Shown here: in pieces, positions 25,208 to 34,336 of the stretch
How positions within the stretch are numbered: position 1 is the stretch's first letter
Layout of the letters: every line of letters begins with the position of its first letter
NCBI RefSeq assembly: GCF_000381125.1
Contig: NZ_KB905934.1
Span: 1-64,000, forward strand
Source: Caldimonas manganoxidans ATCC BAA-369
GTDB taxonomy: Bacteria > Pseudomonadota > Gammaproteobacteria > Burkholderiales > Burkholderiaceae_C
Direction of reading: 5' to 3'
DNA: 64,000 bases
Position numbers and translations under genes: made by a program
Notes under the pieces: model-generated
Told to the model about the DNA's origin: nothing
Databases searched by the model: none
What the model saw: the letters and a program-made list of their open reading frames with translations, nothing else

Positions 25208-25236
25208 TTGACCTGATGTTCATCAGGTCATATATT
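25208..25236 (+). promoter_or_regulatory. Promoter overlapped by perfect 22-bp palindrome, before the cargo cassette
   Basis: A -35 box TTGACC (25208-25213), a spacer of 17 bp and a -10 box TATATT (25231-25236) form a strong sigma-70 promoter. A perfect inverted repeat, TGACCTGATG and CATCAGGTCA around TT (25209-25230), covers the -35 box and spacer. A repressor bound there would block RNA polymerase. The LexA-type regulator encoded just downstream is the obvious candidate. Confidence 0.8.
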
Positions 25237-25261
25237 CTGCAAATCGGCAAGGAGCAATGCC

Positions 25262-25495
25262 ATGAGCAAGCGAAAGACCGAAGGCATTACTGAGCCGCAG
25301 ACCAGAACGCTGAGGGCGATTTGCCAAATCTTCGACAGCACAGGCCTGCCGCCTACCGTCAAGGAGTTGGCCCAGGCGCTGGGCATCAGCCACGCCAGCG
25401 CTCATGAACAAATCGCGCAGTTGGTACGCAAGGGGTATTTGAGAAAAGAAGAAAAAAAAGCCCGGAGCATCGTGATCGTGACACGGCACGAGTGA
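25262..25495 (+). CDS. Stand-alone LexA-type winged-helix regulator
   Basis: 77 aa, starting MSKRKTEGITEPQTRTLRAI, with AAGGAG upstream. Residues 20-65 resemble the LexA N-terminal DNA-binding domain: QIFDSTGLPPTVKELAQAL and then ISHASAHEQIAQLVRKGYL. There is no peptidase domain, so no SOS-type self-cleavage. It follows the promoter with the perfect palindrome and most likely represses its own cassette. Small regulators that keep defence genes off are well known; this family member is assigned by fold only. Confidence 0.75.
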   Translation: MSKRKTEGITEPQTRTLRAICQIFDSTGLPPTVKELAQALGISHASAHEQIAQLVRKGYLRKEEKKARSIVIVTRHE

Positions 25496-25530
25496 TCGCG
25501 ATGCACTGATCTCAACAAGGGGAATCCTGA

Positions 25531-26319
25531 ATGGGGCACGTTCGGCTCGGGGTACTGCCAAGGACGAAAGCATGGAAGGAGGTCGTCGGCCTGATCGCCT
25601 CTGGCGCAGACGTGTCCCAAGTTGCCAACGCCACCATCGCCGCCGCAGAAAAGGCGTTCTCGTTCGTGATGGATGACAAGGGGTACACGGAGGCCGTGTG
25701 GCTGATGACGCAATTGGCCATTGCCGCCAAGAAGAATGATCTCTACGCCCATCTTCGATCCGTCGGCATTTCCTTGCCGGACGACGCAACACTGCCCGAT
25801 GTGACGGCGAGCCTCACCGAGGCCTTGGATCGTGCCGTCGACCATTCTCGCAGGCGCTCCGATCTTGCCGAGATCGCCGGACGCGCGCTGGTCGGCGCGG
25901 TGGCCGACGCGCTTCAGCCCCACTTTAACGGTCTATTCCCAAACGACAAGGACACGATGCGCGCGGCGCTTTCCAAACTCGGAACGCAAAAGGAATTCGG
26001 CGATCTGTCGCGTTCGTTCTTCGACCGGCTGGCCAACCAGAGCCTCCAATATTTCCTGTCCAAGACGCTGGCGACCCATGTGGGTGAAGGAATGCGCTTT
26101 GCGACGATGAACCAGAAAGCGCTTTTCGATCACGCGCTGAGCACGCATACGTGGGAAGCATCGGTGATCGTTCGAGATTTCTCGTCCCAATGGTTTTCCA
26201 AACACCGCTACGAGGAAGGCGGTGACATTTCAAGAAAATCGTCCGACGGCTTTGCTGGCTTCGCGCTGAAGAAGATGAAGGATGAATTGAAGTTGGGGGC
26301 GCGCACCAGTGCAAACTAA
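25531..26319 (+). CDS. Cysteine-free protein with N-terminal Met-Gly, partner of QueC-like enzyme
   Basis: 262 aa, starting MGHVRLGVLPRTKAWKEVVG, with AAGGGGA upstream. It is mostly helical, with no cysteine, no membrane segment and no recognised enzymatic motif. The end carries SSDGFAGFALKKMKDELKLG. It lies directly before the QueC-like gene and overlaps it by 11 bases. As I recall, partner proteins of QueC-like defence enzymes also begin with Met-Gly, so Gly2, exposed after Met removal, could be a modification site. That is inference. Confidence 0.7.
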   Translation: MGHVRLGVLPRTKAWKEVVGLIASGADVSQVANATIAAAEKAFSFVMDDKGYTEAVWLMTQLAIAAKKNDLYAHLRSVGISLPDDATLPDVTASLTEALDRAVDHSRRRSDLAEIAGRALVGAVADALQPHFNGLFPNDKDTMRAALSKLGTQKEFGDLSRSFFDRLANQSLQYFLSKTLATHVGEGMRFATMNQKALFDHALSTHTWEASVIVRDFSSQWFSKHRYEEGGDISRKSSDGFAGFALKKMKDELKLGARTSAN

Positions 26320-28420
26320 GAAATTCGTCATTTGCGGAAACGCCTCGGCCAAGGGAATCAGCGACGATCCGAAGAACGAAATTCGCCTTCGGCTCTCTGG
26401 CGTGAAAGGAGAAGGCAACGTCACGCTGCGCATCGAGGACATCCACAGCAAGATGTTCGGCAGCGTGCCGACCAGGTTCCACGACCTGCTGGAGATCGCT
26501 ACCTACGTCTACAGCGCCGATCAGGTGATTCTGCGCGGTGCGGACGATGTCGATAGCTTCGGCGATGGCTGGCGGCGCGACCTGCATTTCGTCGTGCCGG
26601 TGCGCAATCCGGATTTCTGGAACGGCGAGGAGGTGAAGAACGCGCTCACCTCGACGCTGGACTTCCTCTCGGACGACAACTACGCGTTCAGCTTCGTCAA
26701 GCTGGAACAGGATCATTCGTTCCAGGACTACCTGGAGTTCAACGACGCACAGACCATGTATGGCAAACCGGAGCAGGTGGTGATGTTTTCCGGTGGTTTG
26801 GACTCACTGGCAGGCGCGCTGGACGAAGTGCTGGGCCAGAGGCGGCGTGTGGTGCTGGTCACGCACAAGGCCACGCCCAAGCTCAACACCCGGCACAAGA
26901 CGCTTCAAGAGCTGCTGGCGCAGAAAGCGGGAGACAACGCGCCGCATCAGATCAGCGTGCGCGTTCACAAGAAGAAGCCGCTGAACCGGGAATACACGCA
27001 GCGCAGCCGCTCGTTCCTGTTCGTCTCGATTGGCGCGACCATCGCCAAGATGCTCGGCCTGAGCAGCGTGCGCTTCTACGAAAATGGCGTGATCAGCCTG
27101 AATCTGCCGGTGTGCGCTCAAGTGGTCGGCGGCCGCGCCACCCGGACAACGCACCCCAAGGTGATGAAGGGTTTCCAGGACATCATCACACTGGTGGCTG
27201 AAGCGCCATTCACGGTCGAGAACCCGTATATCTGGAAGACCAAGGCCGAAGTCGTCGAACAGATCGTCAAGCTGGGCTGCGCCGACCTCATCAAGCACTC
27301 GATGACCTGCACCCACACGTGGGAGATGACGAATCAGCACACCCACTGCGGCCTATGCTCGCAATGCATCGACCGGCGTTTTGCGGTCATCGCCGCCAAG
27401 GCCGACCAGTACGATCCGATTGAGCATTACAAGACGGACGTGTTCACGCAGAGCCGGAACAAGGACGACGACAAGATCATGTCCGCATCCTACTTGGAGC
27501 GGGCCAACCAAGTGAGCTCGCTGGAGAACGTAGGGCAGTTCCTCGCCAAATACGCCGAGGTGAATCGGGTGCTGCGCTTCCTTGGCGGAAGCACTGCACA
27601 GGCTGCCCAGCTCGTTTTCGATCTCTACAAGCGGCACGCCAGCGAGGTGAACGCCGCGTTAGACGAGATGGTTCGCCGCCATGCCACGGCGATCCGGGAG
27701 CGCACCATGCCGGGCGATGCCTTGCTGCGCACCGTACATGAATCCGCATCGGTGATCTCGGTGCCAACGGTGTCGCCGAAGGAAAAGCAGCCAGATAACT
27801 TCTTTCGCAAGCGCGGAGGCGGTTGGGAGGCTCGGTTCAATCGAGGGAACACGATCAATATCATAGGCGTGGACAAGGGCGCGGAATACATCAACCTGCT
27901 GCTGGCGCATCCGGATCGGGAGGCATCTGTCTATGAAGTCGTTTGCGGCTATGCGCTGGGCGTCGCCGATCACGCGAATTCCGGGCTGGAGCACGATGAC
28001 ATTGAAGATGGTTTTCAGGTGACGACCGGAGCACCGCTGGGCAACGCGGGAGTCGTGGTGGACAGGAAGGCAGTCGAGCAATATCGAGCCAAGTACCAGT
28101 CGCTGGTTACCGAGAAGGCGGAAGCCGAGCAAGACGGCGATCACCAGCGTGTGGAGGAAATTGAGGACGAGATGGCCCAGATCGCTGATGCGATCACGGC
28201 AGGTGTCGGCAAGGGCGGCAAGCTTCGCAAGGCTGGCGACAAACGGAAAAACGTCCGGGACGCCTTCCGCAACGCCGTCAACCGGGCGATCAAGCAGATT
28301 GAGAAATGGGACAAGCCGCTGGCTGAACACCTGAAGGCCAGCATCAAATTTGGCAACGAGGTCGTCTACCGGCCCGGGGTGCCCATCACCTGGGATGTCC
28401 GCCCCATTGTGAATGAGTAG
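26309..28420 (+). CDS. QueC-like PP-loop enzyme with C-terminal extension (candidate defence enzyme)
   Basis: 703 aa from GTG. Residues 1-150 form an N-terminal domain with RFHDLLEIATYVYSADQV. Residues about 155-370 are QueC-like: VVMFSGGLDSLAGA (PP-loop, 161-166) binds ATP, and Cys334, Cys347, Cys350 and Cys353 (CGLCSQC) form the zinc site. QueC makes preQ0, a 7-deazaguanine. The C-terminal 230 residues contain YINLLLAHPDREASVYEVV, a coiled coil and a basic end (VNRAIKQIEKWDKPLAEHLK). This part resembles the C-terminal domain of some large bacterial regulators. Length is far beyond ordinary QueC (about 230 aa). Confidence 0.82.
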   Translation: MQTKKFVICGNASAKGISDDPKNEIRLRLSGVKGEGNVTLRIEDIHSKMFGSVPTRFHDLLEIATYVYSADQVILRGADDVDSFGDGWRRDLHFVVPVRNPDFWNGEEVKNALTSTLDFLSDDNYAFSFVKLEQDHSFQDYLEFNDAQTMYGKPEQVVMFSGGLDSLAGALDEVLGQRRRVVLVTHKATPKLNTRHKTLQELLAQKAGDNAPHQISVRVHKKKPLNREYTQRSRSFLFVSIGATIAKMLGLSSVRFYENGVISLNLPVCAQVVGGRATRTTHPKVMKGFQDIITLVAEAPFTVENPYIWKTKAEVVEQIVKLGCADLIKHSMTCTHTWEMTNQHTHCGLCSQCIDRRFAVIAAKADQYDPIEHYKTDVFTQSRNKDDDKIMSASYLERANQVSSLENVGQFLAKYAEVNRVLRFLGGSTAQAAQLVFDLYKRHASEVNAALDEMVRRHATAIRERTMPGDALLRTVHESASVISVPTVSPKEKQPDNFFRKRGGGWEARFNRGNTINIIGVDKGAEYINLLLAHPDREASVYEVVCGYALGVADHANSGLEHDDIEDGFQVTTGAPLGNAGVVVDRKAVEQYRAKYQSLVTEKAEAEQDGDHQRVEEIEDEMAQIADAITAGVGKGGKLRKAGDKRKNVRDAFRNAVNRAIKQIEKWDKPLAEHLKASIKFGNEVVYRPGVPITWDVRPIVNE

Positions 28421-28639
28421 CCCTGTCCGGGGCGGGTCGCCTGCGTGAAGGCGGCTTCCGTGCCGAACAGGCCGCCGCAAACCCGCGCCAATGCAGGGCC
28501 GGGTGCGAAGTCCCCCTTCGCAGAAACAGAGAATAGGCGGGCACTGAGAACGAAAAACCACCCGAAACGGGGCTGTCCAGGCCGGTGGCGTCCGTCGCAG
28601 CGAGGCGCGAACCCGCGCCAAAACTGGCGTTCCGGGCAG
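28421..28639. other. Prophage-host junction region, no gene
   Basis: Between the QueC-like stop and the ssrA terminator. It holds no supported gene. A 12-bp sequence AACCCGCGCCAA occurs twice, 130 bp apart (28480 and 28610). One copy could be an attachment core, but the left junction is outside the window so this cannot be tested here. Confidence 0.4.
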
Positions 28640-28670
28640 AAAAAAACCCAACCGAGAGCGGTTGGGTTTT
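28640..28670 (-). terminator. ssrA intrinsic terminator (bidirectional)
   Basis: A 7-bp stem, CCCAACC and GGTTGGG, with a six-base loop. T-rich runs lie on both sides, so it can stop transcription from both strands. It lies eight bases after the tmRNA CCA end. Confidence 0.85.
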
Positions 28671-28677
28671 GAGTAAG

Positions 28678-29037
28678 TGGTGGAGCCGGCGGGAATCGAA
28701 CCCGCGTCCGCAAGCCATCAACGGACAGTTCTACATGCTTAGCTGGCTGATTTGGATCTCGCGGAGCGGTCGCGCAGCAGCACTCTACTCACCCCGCCAG
28801 TCACGTGGTCTCGTTCGCCGCCGTGTGACCCAGCGACGAACCAGCCGATGTGCATGACCTCTCAGCCCTTGCGGGCCCGGCCCATCGGCCAACCGTTGAG
28901 AGGCTCACCGATGTTTAAGCGGCGAGAGCGAAACGTTCGTCGTTCGCAGTTAATTTGTTCCAGTGGATTTACGAGCGAACTGGTGCTCGACATGCCCTGT
29001 TCCGAATCCGCACCCACGTCGAAACCAGGTCGGCCCC
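28678..29037 (-). ncRNA. ssrA: Transfer-messenger RNA
   Basis: About 360 nt, minus strand. The 5' end reads GGGGCCGACCTGGTTTCGAC and the 3' end closes with the T-arm GGTTCGATTCCCGCC and CCACCA, the standard tRNA-like half. The tag ORF (28915-28947, minus strand) encodes ANDERFALAA then TAA, the betaproteobacterial tag. tmRNA rescues stalled ribosomes. It is intact and lies just beside the prophage, so the prophage probably inserted downstream of it rather than inside. Boundaries are set by the conserved ends and could be off by a few bases. Confidence 0.93.
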
Positions 29038-29053
29038 GGGAATTGGGATCACT

Positions 29054-29059
29054 ATTGTA
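29054..29059 (-). promoter_or_regulatory. ssrA promoter -10 box
   Basis: TACAAT on the minus strand, about 16 bases before the mature tmRNA 5' end. No good -35 box is visible at 17-bp spacing, so only the -10 is supported. Confidence 0.45.
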
Positions 29060-29106
29060 GCCGGTATGTCGGGGGGCATTCGGCGGATTTCAAGACCGGC
29101 CCTCGA

Positions 29107-29790
29107 TCACAGCCGCAACAGCTCGAGCAGTTGCAGCGGATGGGTGACGATGTGATCGGCCGACCAAGCGGCCACGTCCCCCTGTTCGCCGAGATAGCCG
29201 TAGGCAGCCGCCACACTGGGCATGCAGGCGGCTCGGGCCGCTTGGATGTCGCGCAGATCATCGCCCACATACACCGCACTCGCCGGGCTCATCTCCAAAC
29301 GTCGACACGCCTCGAGCAAGGGCTCGGGATGCGGCTTGGCGTAAGGCGTGGTGTCGCCGGCAATGACCACCGCAGCGCGCTGCGACAAGCCCAGCCCCTC
29401 GAGCACAGGGCCCGTGAATCGCATGGCCTTGTTGGTCACGATGCCCCAGGGCAGCTCAGCCGCATCCAAGCGATCGAGCAGTTGCGGCACGCCCTCGAAC
29501 AGGCGGGTCTCGATGTCGAGCGCTGCAGCATACTCGGCGAGAAATTCGTCTCGCAGAGCCTCGAAATCCGGGTCTGCGGGGCGGACCTCCAGCGCCACGC
29601 CGATCATGCCGCGCGCGCCTGCCGAAGCCACGGGCCGCAAACGTTCCACCGGCAAAGGGGGCAGCCCCCGGCGCTGGCGCATGCGGTTGGCCGCTCCTGC
29701 GAGATCGGGCGCCGTGTCGGCCAGAGTGCCGTCCAGGTCGAACAGCACCGCACGCACGCCTAGCAAAGTCGATGTCACGGCTTGCGACAC
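29107..29790 (-). CDS. gph: Phosphoglycolate phosphatase, HAD family
   Basis: 227 aa from GTG. HAD hydrolase with the catalytic motif [12 protein letters not shown] (Asp18 nucleophile, Asp20). Later motifs are GIVTNK (motif II), [10 protein letters not shown] (motif III lysine) and [12 protein letters not shown] (motif IV acids). It removes phosphate from 2-phosphoglycolate produced by DNA repair. The start overlaps the end of ubiG, as in the common Burkholderiales ubiG-gph order. Length is normal. Assignment as Gph rather than another HAD is by context. Confidence 0.88.
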   Translation of the reverse strand: MSQAVTSTLLGVRAVLFDLDGTLADTAPDLAGAANRMRQRRGLPPLPVERLRPVASAGARGMIGVALEVRPADPDFEALRDEFLAEYAAALDIETRLFEGVPQLLDRLDAAELPWGIVTNKAMRFTGPVLEGLGLSQRAAVVIAGDTTPYAKPHPEPLLEACRRLEMSPASAVYVGDDLRDIQAARAACMPSVAAAYGYLGEQGDVAAWSADHIVTHPLQLLELLRL

Positions 29791-30485
29791 CCGAACATGT
29801 AGTTGACGCTGATGTCACCCGACAACCAGTAGCGTCCGGTCAAGGGGTTGTACTCCAGCCCCCGGCTGGAGACCACATCGAGCCCCGCATCACGACACCA
29901 CTGCGCCAGCTCGCGCGGCCGGATGAAGCGAGCGTATTCATGGGTGCCGCGCGGCAGCAGCTTGAGGACGTACTCCGCCCCGACGATGGCAAACAGGAAG
30001 GACTTGGGATTGCGGTTGATGGTGGAGAAAAACACCCAGCCGCCAGGCCGGGCCAAGGTGGCGGCGGCCCGGATGACGGAAGCCGGATCGGGCACGTGCT
30101 CGAGCATTTCCATGCACGTGACCACGTCGTACTGCCCTGGTTGCTCGGCCGCCAGGGCCTCGGCGGAGATTTCGCGATACTCAATGTTGGCGGTGCCGAC
30201 TTCCAGTGCATGCAATTGGGCCACACGCAGCGGTTTGGCGGCCAAGTCGATGCCCAGCACATGCGCCCCCCGCCGGGCCATGGCGTCGCTAAGGATGCCG
30301 CCGCCGCACCCGATGTCCAGCACGCGCTTGCCTTTCAAGCCGGCCTGAGCCTCGATCCAGTCCAGCCGCAAAGGATTGATCTGGTGCAATGGCTTGAACT
30401 CGCTGTTCGGATCCCACCAACGGTGGGCCAGCTCACTGAACTTGGCCAGTTCTTGAGGGTCGGCATTGACGGTGGTGTCGCTCAT
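29775..30485 (-). CDS. ubiG: Ubiquinone biosynthesis O-methyltransferase UbiG
   Basis: 236 aa, starting [20 protein letters not shown]. The SAM-binding loop is [18 protein letters not shown]. The segments [15 protein letters not shown] and [20 protein letters not shown] are characteristic of UbiG, which methylates the two hydroxyls during ubiquinone synthesis. Length is as in E. coli. The longer upstream reading of the same frame runs into the ompA terminator region and was discarded. Confidence 0.95.
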   Translation of the reverse strand: MSDTTVNADPQELAKFSELAHRWWDPNSEFKPLHQINPLRLDWIEAQAGLKGKRVLDIGCGGGILSDAMARRGAHVLGIDLAAKPLRVAQLHALEVGTANIEYREISAEALAAEQPGQYDVVTCMEMLEHVPDPASVIRAAATLARPGGWVFFSTINRNPKSFLFAIVGAEYVLKLLPRGTHEYARFIRPRELAQWCRDAGLDVVSSRGLEYNPLTGRYWLSGDISVNYMFGCRKP

Positions 30486-30654
30486 GAAGCGCATTGTGCA
30501 GCACCGCGACGAGATCGGGTAGAAGACGCGGTCATGCCCCGGGTCGTCGTCCCAGGCCACCGGACGTGCGCTTCGCATCCGGCGGTTCATGTTCCACACG
30601 GCAAGCGCCGCAGAGCATCGACCAGCGACGTGCGCCCTGCCGGGCGCACCCAAG

Positions 30655-30680
30655 AAAAAACCCCGCCGAGGCGGGGTTTC
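30655..30680 (-). terminator. OmpA-family gene terminator
   Basis: A GC-rich stem, CCCCGCC and GGCGGGG, with a short loop. On the minus strand it is followed by a run of T. It lies 20 bases after the stop of the OmpA-family gene. A second hairpin (GCGCCC/GGGCGC) follows without a T run. Confidence 0.85.
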
Positions 30681-30699
30681 GATGGCAGACCTCGAAGCT

Positions 30700-31359
30700 T
30701 CAGCGCTTGATGGTACGAGTGCCCACCACCTCGATCTCGACGCGACGGTTCTTCGCGCGGCCTTCGCGGGTGCTGTTGTCGGCCACGGGCTGCTTCTCAC
30801 CCTTGCCTTCGGTGTAGACACGGTTTTGCTCGACGCCCTTGGACACCAGATAAGCCTTCACGGCTTCGGCGCGGCGCACCGACAGGCGCTGGTTGTAAGC
30901 GTCGTTACCGACGGAGTCGGTATGACCCACGGCAATGATGACCTCGAGGTTGATGCCCTTGATCTTGTCGACCAGGTCATCCAGACGGGCACGGCCTTCG
31001 GGCTTGAGCACGGCCTTGTCGAAGTCGAAGAACGCATCGGCCGCGAACGTCACCTTCTCACTGGTGGGGGCGGGGGCCGGAGCCGGGGCAGGGGCCGGGG
31101 CCGGTGCGGGGGCCGGAGCCGGGGCCGGTGCGGGGGCCGGAGCCGGGGCGGGAGCCGGCGCCGCGGGCTTCAACGCGCCGTCGCACTGCTGAACTGCCGT
31201 GGCCGGCGTCCAGCCGGCATCACGCCAGCACAGCTCGTTCGTGCCGTTCTTCCAGGCCGTGCCATCCGTGGCACGCCAGTTGTCGACCGTCTGGGCCAGC
31301 GCACCGGAGGCCAGAGCGGCCGATGCAAAAAGCGCCGCCACTTTGTTCAGTTTGTTCAT
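30700..31359 (-). CDS. OmpA-family outer membrane / peptidoglycan-binding protein
   Basis: 219 aa, starting [20 protein letters not shown], a signal peptide. A short N-terminal part contains two Cys and several Trp ([24 protein letters not shown]). A Pro-Ala repeat linker follows (about residues 65-100). The C-terminal OmpA domain has [20 protein letters not shown] and the peptidoglycan-binding [20 protein letters not shown]. There is no beta-barrel, so this is a periplasmic linker form. The repeat is in DNA at about 31065-31170. Confidence 0.9.
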   Translation of the reverse strand: MNKLNKVAALFASAALASGALAQTVDNWRATDGTAWKNGTNELCWRDAGWTPATAVQQCDGALKPAAPAPAPAPAPAPAPAPAPAPAPAPAPAPAPAPTSEKVTFAADAFFDFDKAVLKPEGRARLDDLVDKIKGINLEVIIAVGHTDSVGNDAYNQRLSVRRAEAVKAYLVSKGVEQNRVYTEGKGEKQPVADNSTREGRAKNRRVEIEVVGTRTIKR

Positions 31360-31464
31360 GTTTCTCCTCGCAAGAAAAGCCGCAGACTGGCTGCGAAAAG
31401 TCCACCAAAACCAAAACGCATCAAGGAAACCCGCGGTAACGACGGGTTTTCACTATCGACGGTC

Positions 31465-31493
31465 GATTGTGCCATAGCGTGTCACTTGAACAA
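31465..31493 (-). promoter_or_regulatory. Possible OmpA-family gene promoter
   Basis: On the minus strand, -35-like TTGTTC (31488-31493) and -10-like CACAAT (31466-31471), spaced 16 bp. Matches are weak. A perfect ATCGAC/GTCGAT dyad (31455-31467) overlaps the -10 region, so a regulator may bind here. Confidence 0.3.
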
Positions 31494-31637
31494 GTTTTTG
31501 TCGTCCGCCTTCCGACGCGCCTCAGCAGTTGTTGCGCCAGTGCGACATTTCCGCGCCAGTAGAATGCCTCCTTGTCGGACGTTGTCTGACATCTTCCCCC
31601 AACAACCGCCCGGTTGTCCCGCCGTTTCAGGGATCGC

Positions 31638-34283
31638 ATGACTCAGTTCGCCAAAGAAACCCTCCCCGTCAGCCTCGAAGAGGAAATGCGGCGGTCGTAT
31701 CTCGATTACGCGATGAGCGTGATCGTCGGCCGTGCCCTGCCCGACGCCCGTGATGGCCTCAAGCCCGTGCATCGGCGCGTGCTGTACGCCATGCACGAGC
31801 TCCACAACGACTGGAACCGGCCTTACAAGAAGTCGGCCCGTATCGTCGGCGACGTGATCGGTAAGTACCACCCGCACGGTGACTCTGCGGTGTACGACAC
31901 CATCGTGCGCATGGCGCAGGATTTCTCACTGCGTCACATGCTAGTCGACGGCCAAGGCAACTTCGGTTCGGTCGATGGCGACAACGCCGCGGCCATGCGC
32001 TACACCGAGATCCGCCTGGCCAAGATCGCCCATGAAATGCTGGCCGACATCGACAAGGAAACCGTCGACTTCGGCCCCAATTACGACGGCTCCGAGAAAG
32101 AGCCGCTGGTGCTGCCCACGCGGCTGCCCAATCTGCTGGTCAATGGGTCGGCCGGCATTGCCGTGGGCATGGCCACGAACATCCCGCCGCACAACCTCAA
32201 CGAGGTGGTCGATGCCTGCCTGCATCTGCTGAAGCACCCTCAGGCCAGCGTCGACGAATTGATGGAAATCATCCCGGCGCCCGATTTCCCCACCGCCGGC
32301 ATCATCTACGGGCTGTCGGGCGTGCGGGATGGCTACCGCACCGGCCGCGGCAAGGTGGTCATGCGTGCACGCTGCCACTTCGAGGACATCGACAAGGGCA
32401 CGCGCCAGGCCATCATCGTCGATGAGATTCCGTACCAGGTGAACAAGAAAAACCTGCTGGAGCGCATCGCCGAGCTGGTTCACGAGAAGAAGATCGAAGG
32501 CATCAGCCACATCCAAGACGAGTCGGACAAATCCGGCATGCGGGTGGTGATCGAGCTCAAGCGTGGCGAAGTGCCCGAAGTGGTGCTCAACAACCTGTAC
32601 AAGCAGACCCAGCTGCAAGACACCTTCGGCATGAACATGGTCGCCCTGGTGGACGGCCAGCCCAAGCTGTGCAATCTGAAGGATCTGCTGGAAATCTTCC
32701 TGGAGCACCGCCGCGAGGTGGTGACCCGCCGCACGGTGTTCGAGTTGCGCAAGGCGCGTGAACGCGGCCATGTGCTCGAAGGTCTGGCCGTGGCGCTGGC
32801 CAATATCGACGAGTTCATCGCCATCATCAAAAACTCGCCCACACCGCCCATCGCCAAGCAAGAGCTGATGGCTCGCTCCTGGGACTCCTCACTGGTGCGC
32901 GAGATGTTGTCGCGCGCCGAGAGCCAGACCGTCGGCGGCCGTGCGGCCTACCGCCCTGAAGGATTGCCCCAGCACTACGGTTTGCAGCCCGATGGGCTGT
33001 ACCGCCTGTCGGACGACCAAGCCAGCGAAATCCTTCAGATGCGGCTGCAACGCTTGACCGGCCTGGAGCAGGACAAGATCATCGGCGAATACAAGGACGT
33101 GATGGCCCAGATCGCCGATTTGCTGGACATCCTGGCCAAGCCCGAGCGGGTGACGGTCATCATCGGCGAGGAACTCACCGCGCTGAAGCAGGAATTCGGT
33201 CAGACCAAGGTGGGTGCACGCCGCAGCCAGATCGAGCACAACGCCCAGGAACTGGACACCGAAGACTTGATCACCCCGCAGGACATGGTGGTCACGCTCA
33301 GCCATGCGGGCTACATCAAGAGCCAGCCGCTGGCGGAATACCGCGCTCAGCGCCGCGGCGGCCGCGGCAAGCAGGCCACCGTGACGAAGGAAGACGACTG
33401 GATCGACCAGCTCTTCATTGCCAACACGCACGACTACATCTTGTGCTTCTCCAACCGCGGCCGGGTCTATTGGCTCAAGGTTTGGGAAGTGCCCCAAGGG
33501 GGGCGGGCCTCGCGGGGCAAACCCATCGTCAACATGTTCCCGCTGCAGCCGGGCGAGAAGATCAACGTCGTGTTGCCGCTCACCGGTGAGTTCCGCAGCT
33601 TCCCGGCCGATCACTATGTCTTCATGGCCACGGCCCAAGGCACGGTCAAGAAGACCGCACTGGACGAATTCAGCAACCCGCGCAAAGCCGGCATCATCGC
33701 GGTGGACCTGGACGAAGGCGACTACCTCGTCGGCGCAGCCCTGACCGATGGACATCACGACGTGATGCTCTTTTCCGATGGCGGCAAGGCCGTGCGCTTC
33801 GACGAAAACGACGTGCGGCCGATGGGCCGCCAGGCACGTGGCGTGCGCGGCATGATGCTGGAAGACGGTCAAAGCGTCATCGCGATGTTGGTGGCCGAAG
33901 ACGAAACGCAAAGTGTGCTGACCGCCACCGAAAACGGCTATGGCAAACGCACGCCGATCACCGAGTACACGCGCCACGGTCGCGGCACCAAGGGCATGAT
34001 CGCCATCCAGCAAAGCGAGCGCAACGGCAAGGTCGTCGCTGCCACGCTGGTGCGTCCCGAGGATGAAATCATGCTCATCACCGACCGCGGCGTGCTGGTG
34101 CGCACCCGCGTGGCCGAGATCCGCGAGCTGGGCCGCGCCACGCAAGGCGTCACCCTGATCGCCCTGGACGATGGGGCCAAGCTCTCGGGCCTGCAGCGCA
34201 TCGTCGAAAACGATGCGGCCGAACGCGATGGCAGCGACGGCGACGCCAATCATTCCCAGGACGCATCCGACCCAAGCCCGTAA
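31638..34283 (+). CDS. gyrA: DNA gyrase subunit A
   Basis: 881 aa, starting [20 protein letters not shown]. The catalytic tyrosine lies in AMRYTEIR (about 122). The quinolone region reads [11 protein letters not shown], with Ser83 and Asp87, the sensitive wild-type residues. The C-terminal beta-pinwheel carries the GyrA box QRRGGRG at about 575. It supercoils DNA with GyrB. It is separated by a divergent 278-bp region from the OmpA-family gene, where an imperfect dyad TGTCGGAC/GTCTGACA (31573-31591) is seen. Confidence 0.98.
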   Translation: MTQFAKETLPVSLEEEMRRSYLDYAMSVIVGRALPDARDGLKPVHRRVLYAMHELHNDWNRPYKKSARIVGDVIGKYHPHGDSAVYDTIVRMAQDFSLRHMLVDGQGNFGSVDGDNAAAMRYTEIRLAKIAHEMLADIDKETVDFGPNYDGSEKEPLVLPTRLPNLLVNGSAGIAVGMATNIPPHNLNEVVDACLHLLKHPQASVDELMEIIPAPDFPTAGIIYGLSGVRDGYRTGRGKVVMRARCHFEDIDKGTRQAIIVDEIPYQVNKKNLLERIAELVHEKKIEGISHIQDESDKSGMRVVIELKRGEVPEVVLNNLYKQTQLQDTFGMNMVALVDGQPKLCNLKDLLEIFLEHRREVVTRRTVFELRKARERGHVLEGLAVALANIDEFIAIIKNSPTPPIAKQELMARSWDSSLVREMLSRAESQTVGGRAAYRPEGLPQHYGLQPDGLYRLSDDQASEILQMRLQRLTGLEQDKIIGEYKDVMAQIADLLDILAKPERVTVIIGEELTALKQEFGQTKVGARRSQIEHNAQELDTEDLITPQDMVVTLSHAGYIKSQPLAEYRAQRRGGRGKQATVTKEDDWIDQLFIANTHDYILCFSNRGRVYWLKVWEVPQGGRASRGKPIVNMFPLQPGEKINVVLPLTGEFRSFPADHYVFMATAQGTVKKTALDEFSNPRKAGIIAVDLDEGDYLVGAALTDGHHDVMLFSDGGKAVRFDENDVRPMGRQARGVRGMMLEDGQSVIAMLVAEDETQSVLTATENGYGKRTPITEYTRHGRGTKGMIAIQQSERNGKVVAATLVRPEDEIMLITDRGVLVRTRVAEIRELGRATQGVTLIALDDGAKLSGLQRIVENDAAERDGSDGDANHSQDASDPSP

Positions 34284-34290
34284 TGCCCCC

Positions 34291-34310
34291 CGGCAGGCCT
34301 GCGCCTGCCG
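34291..34310. terminator. Hairpin between gyrA and serC
   Basis: A perfect 8-bp stem, CGGCAGGC and GCCTGCCG, with a CTGC loop. No T tract follows, so it may attenuate or process the transcript rather than end it. Confidence 0.4.
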
Positions 34311-34336
34311 ATGCGACCCTTGCCACCCCCGCCGAC

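Larger units (their letters stand above)
1..28640. mobile_element. Prophage (lambda-type head module, serine recombinase), left end outside window
   Basis: The stretch carries terminase, portal, protease, capsid, connector and tail tube genes, then phage replication and recombination genes, a serine recombinase operon and cargo genes. It stops just before the intact host tmRNA gene. The right junction lies somewhere between the end of the QueC-like gene (28420) and the ssrA terminator (about 28640). The exact attachment site cannot be read because the other junction is outside the window. All head genes visible are full length, so the element looks intact in this part. The tail, lysis and left-end genes must lie to the left. 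Confidence 0.9.

Noticed and set aside
26309-28420. Ordinary QueC of queuosine synthesis
   Set aside because: Three times the usual length, prophage location, no queD, queE or queF nearby.
28477-28621. Attachment site pair from a 12-bp repeat
   Set aside because: Both copies lie on the same side of the prophage; they cannot be left and right junctions. Kept only as a weak note.
31065-31170. Possible tandem repeat array (CRISPR-like) near the OmpA gene
   Set aside because: It codes for the Pro-Ala linker; no spacers or equal-length repeats.
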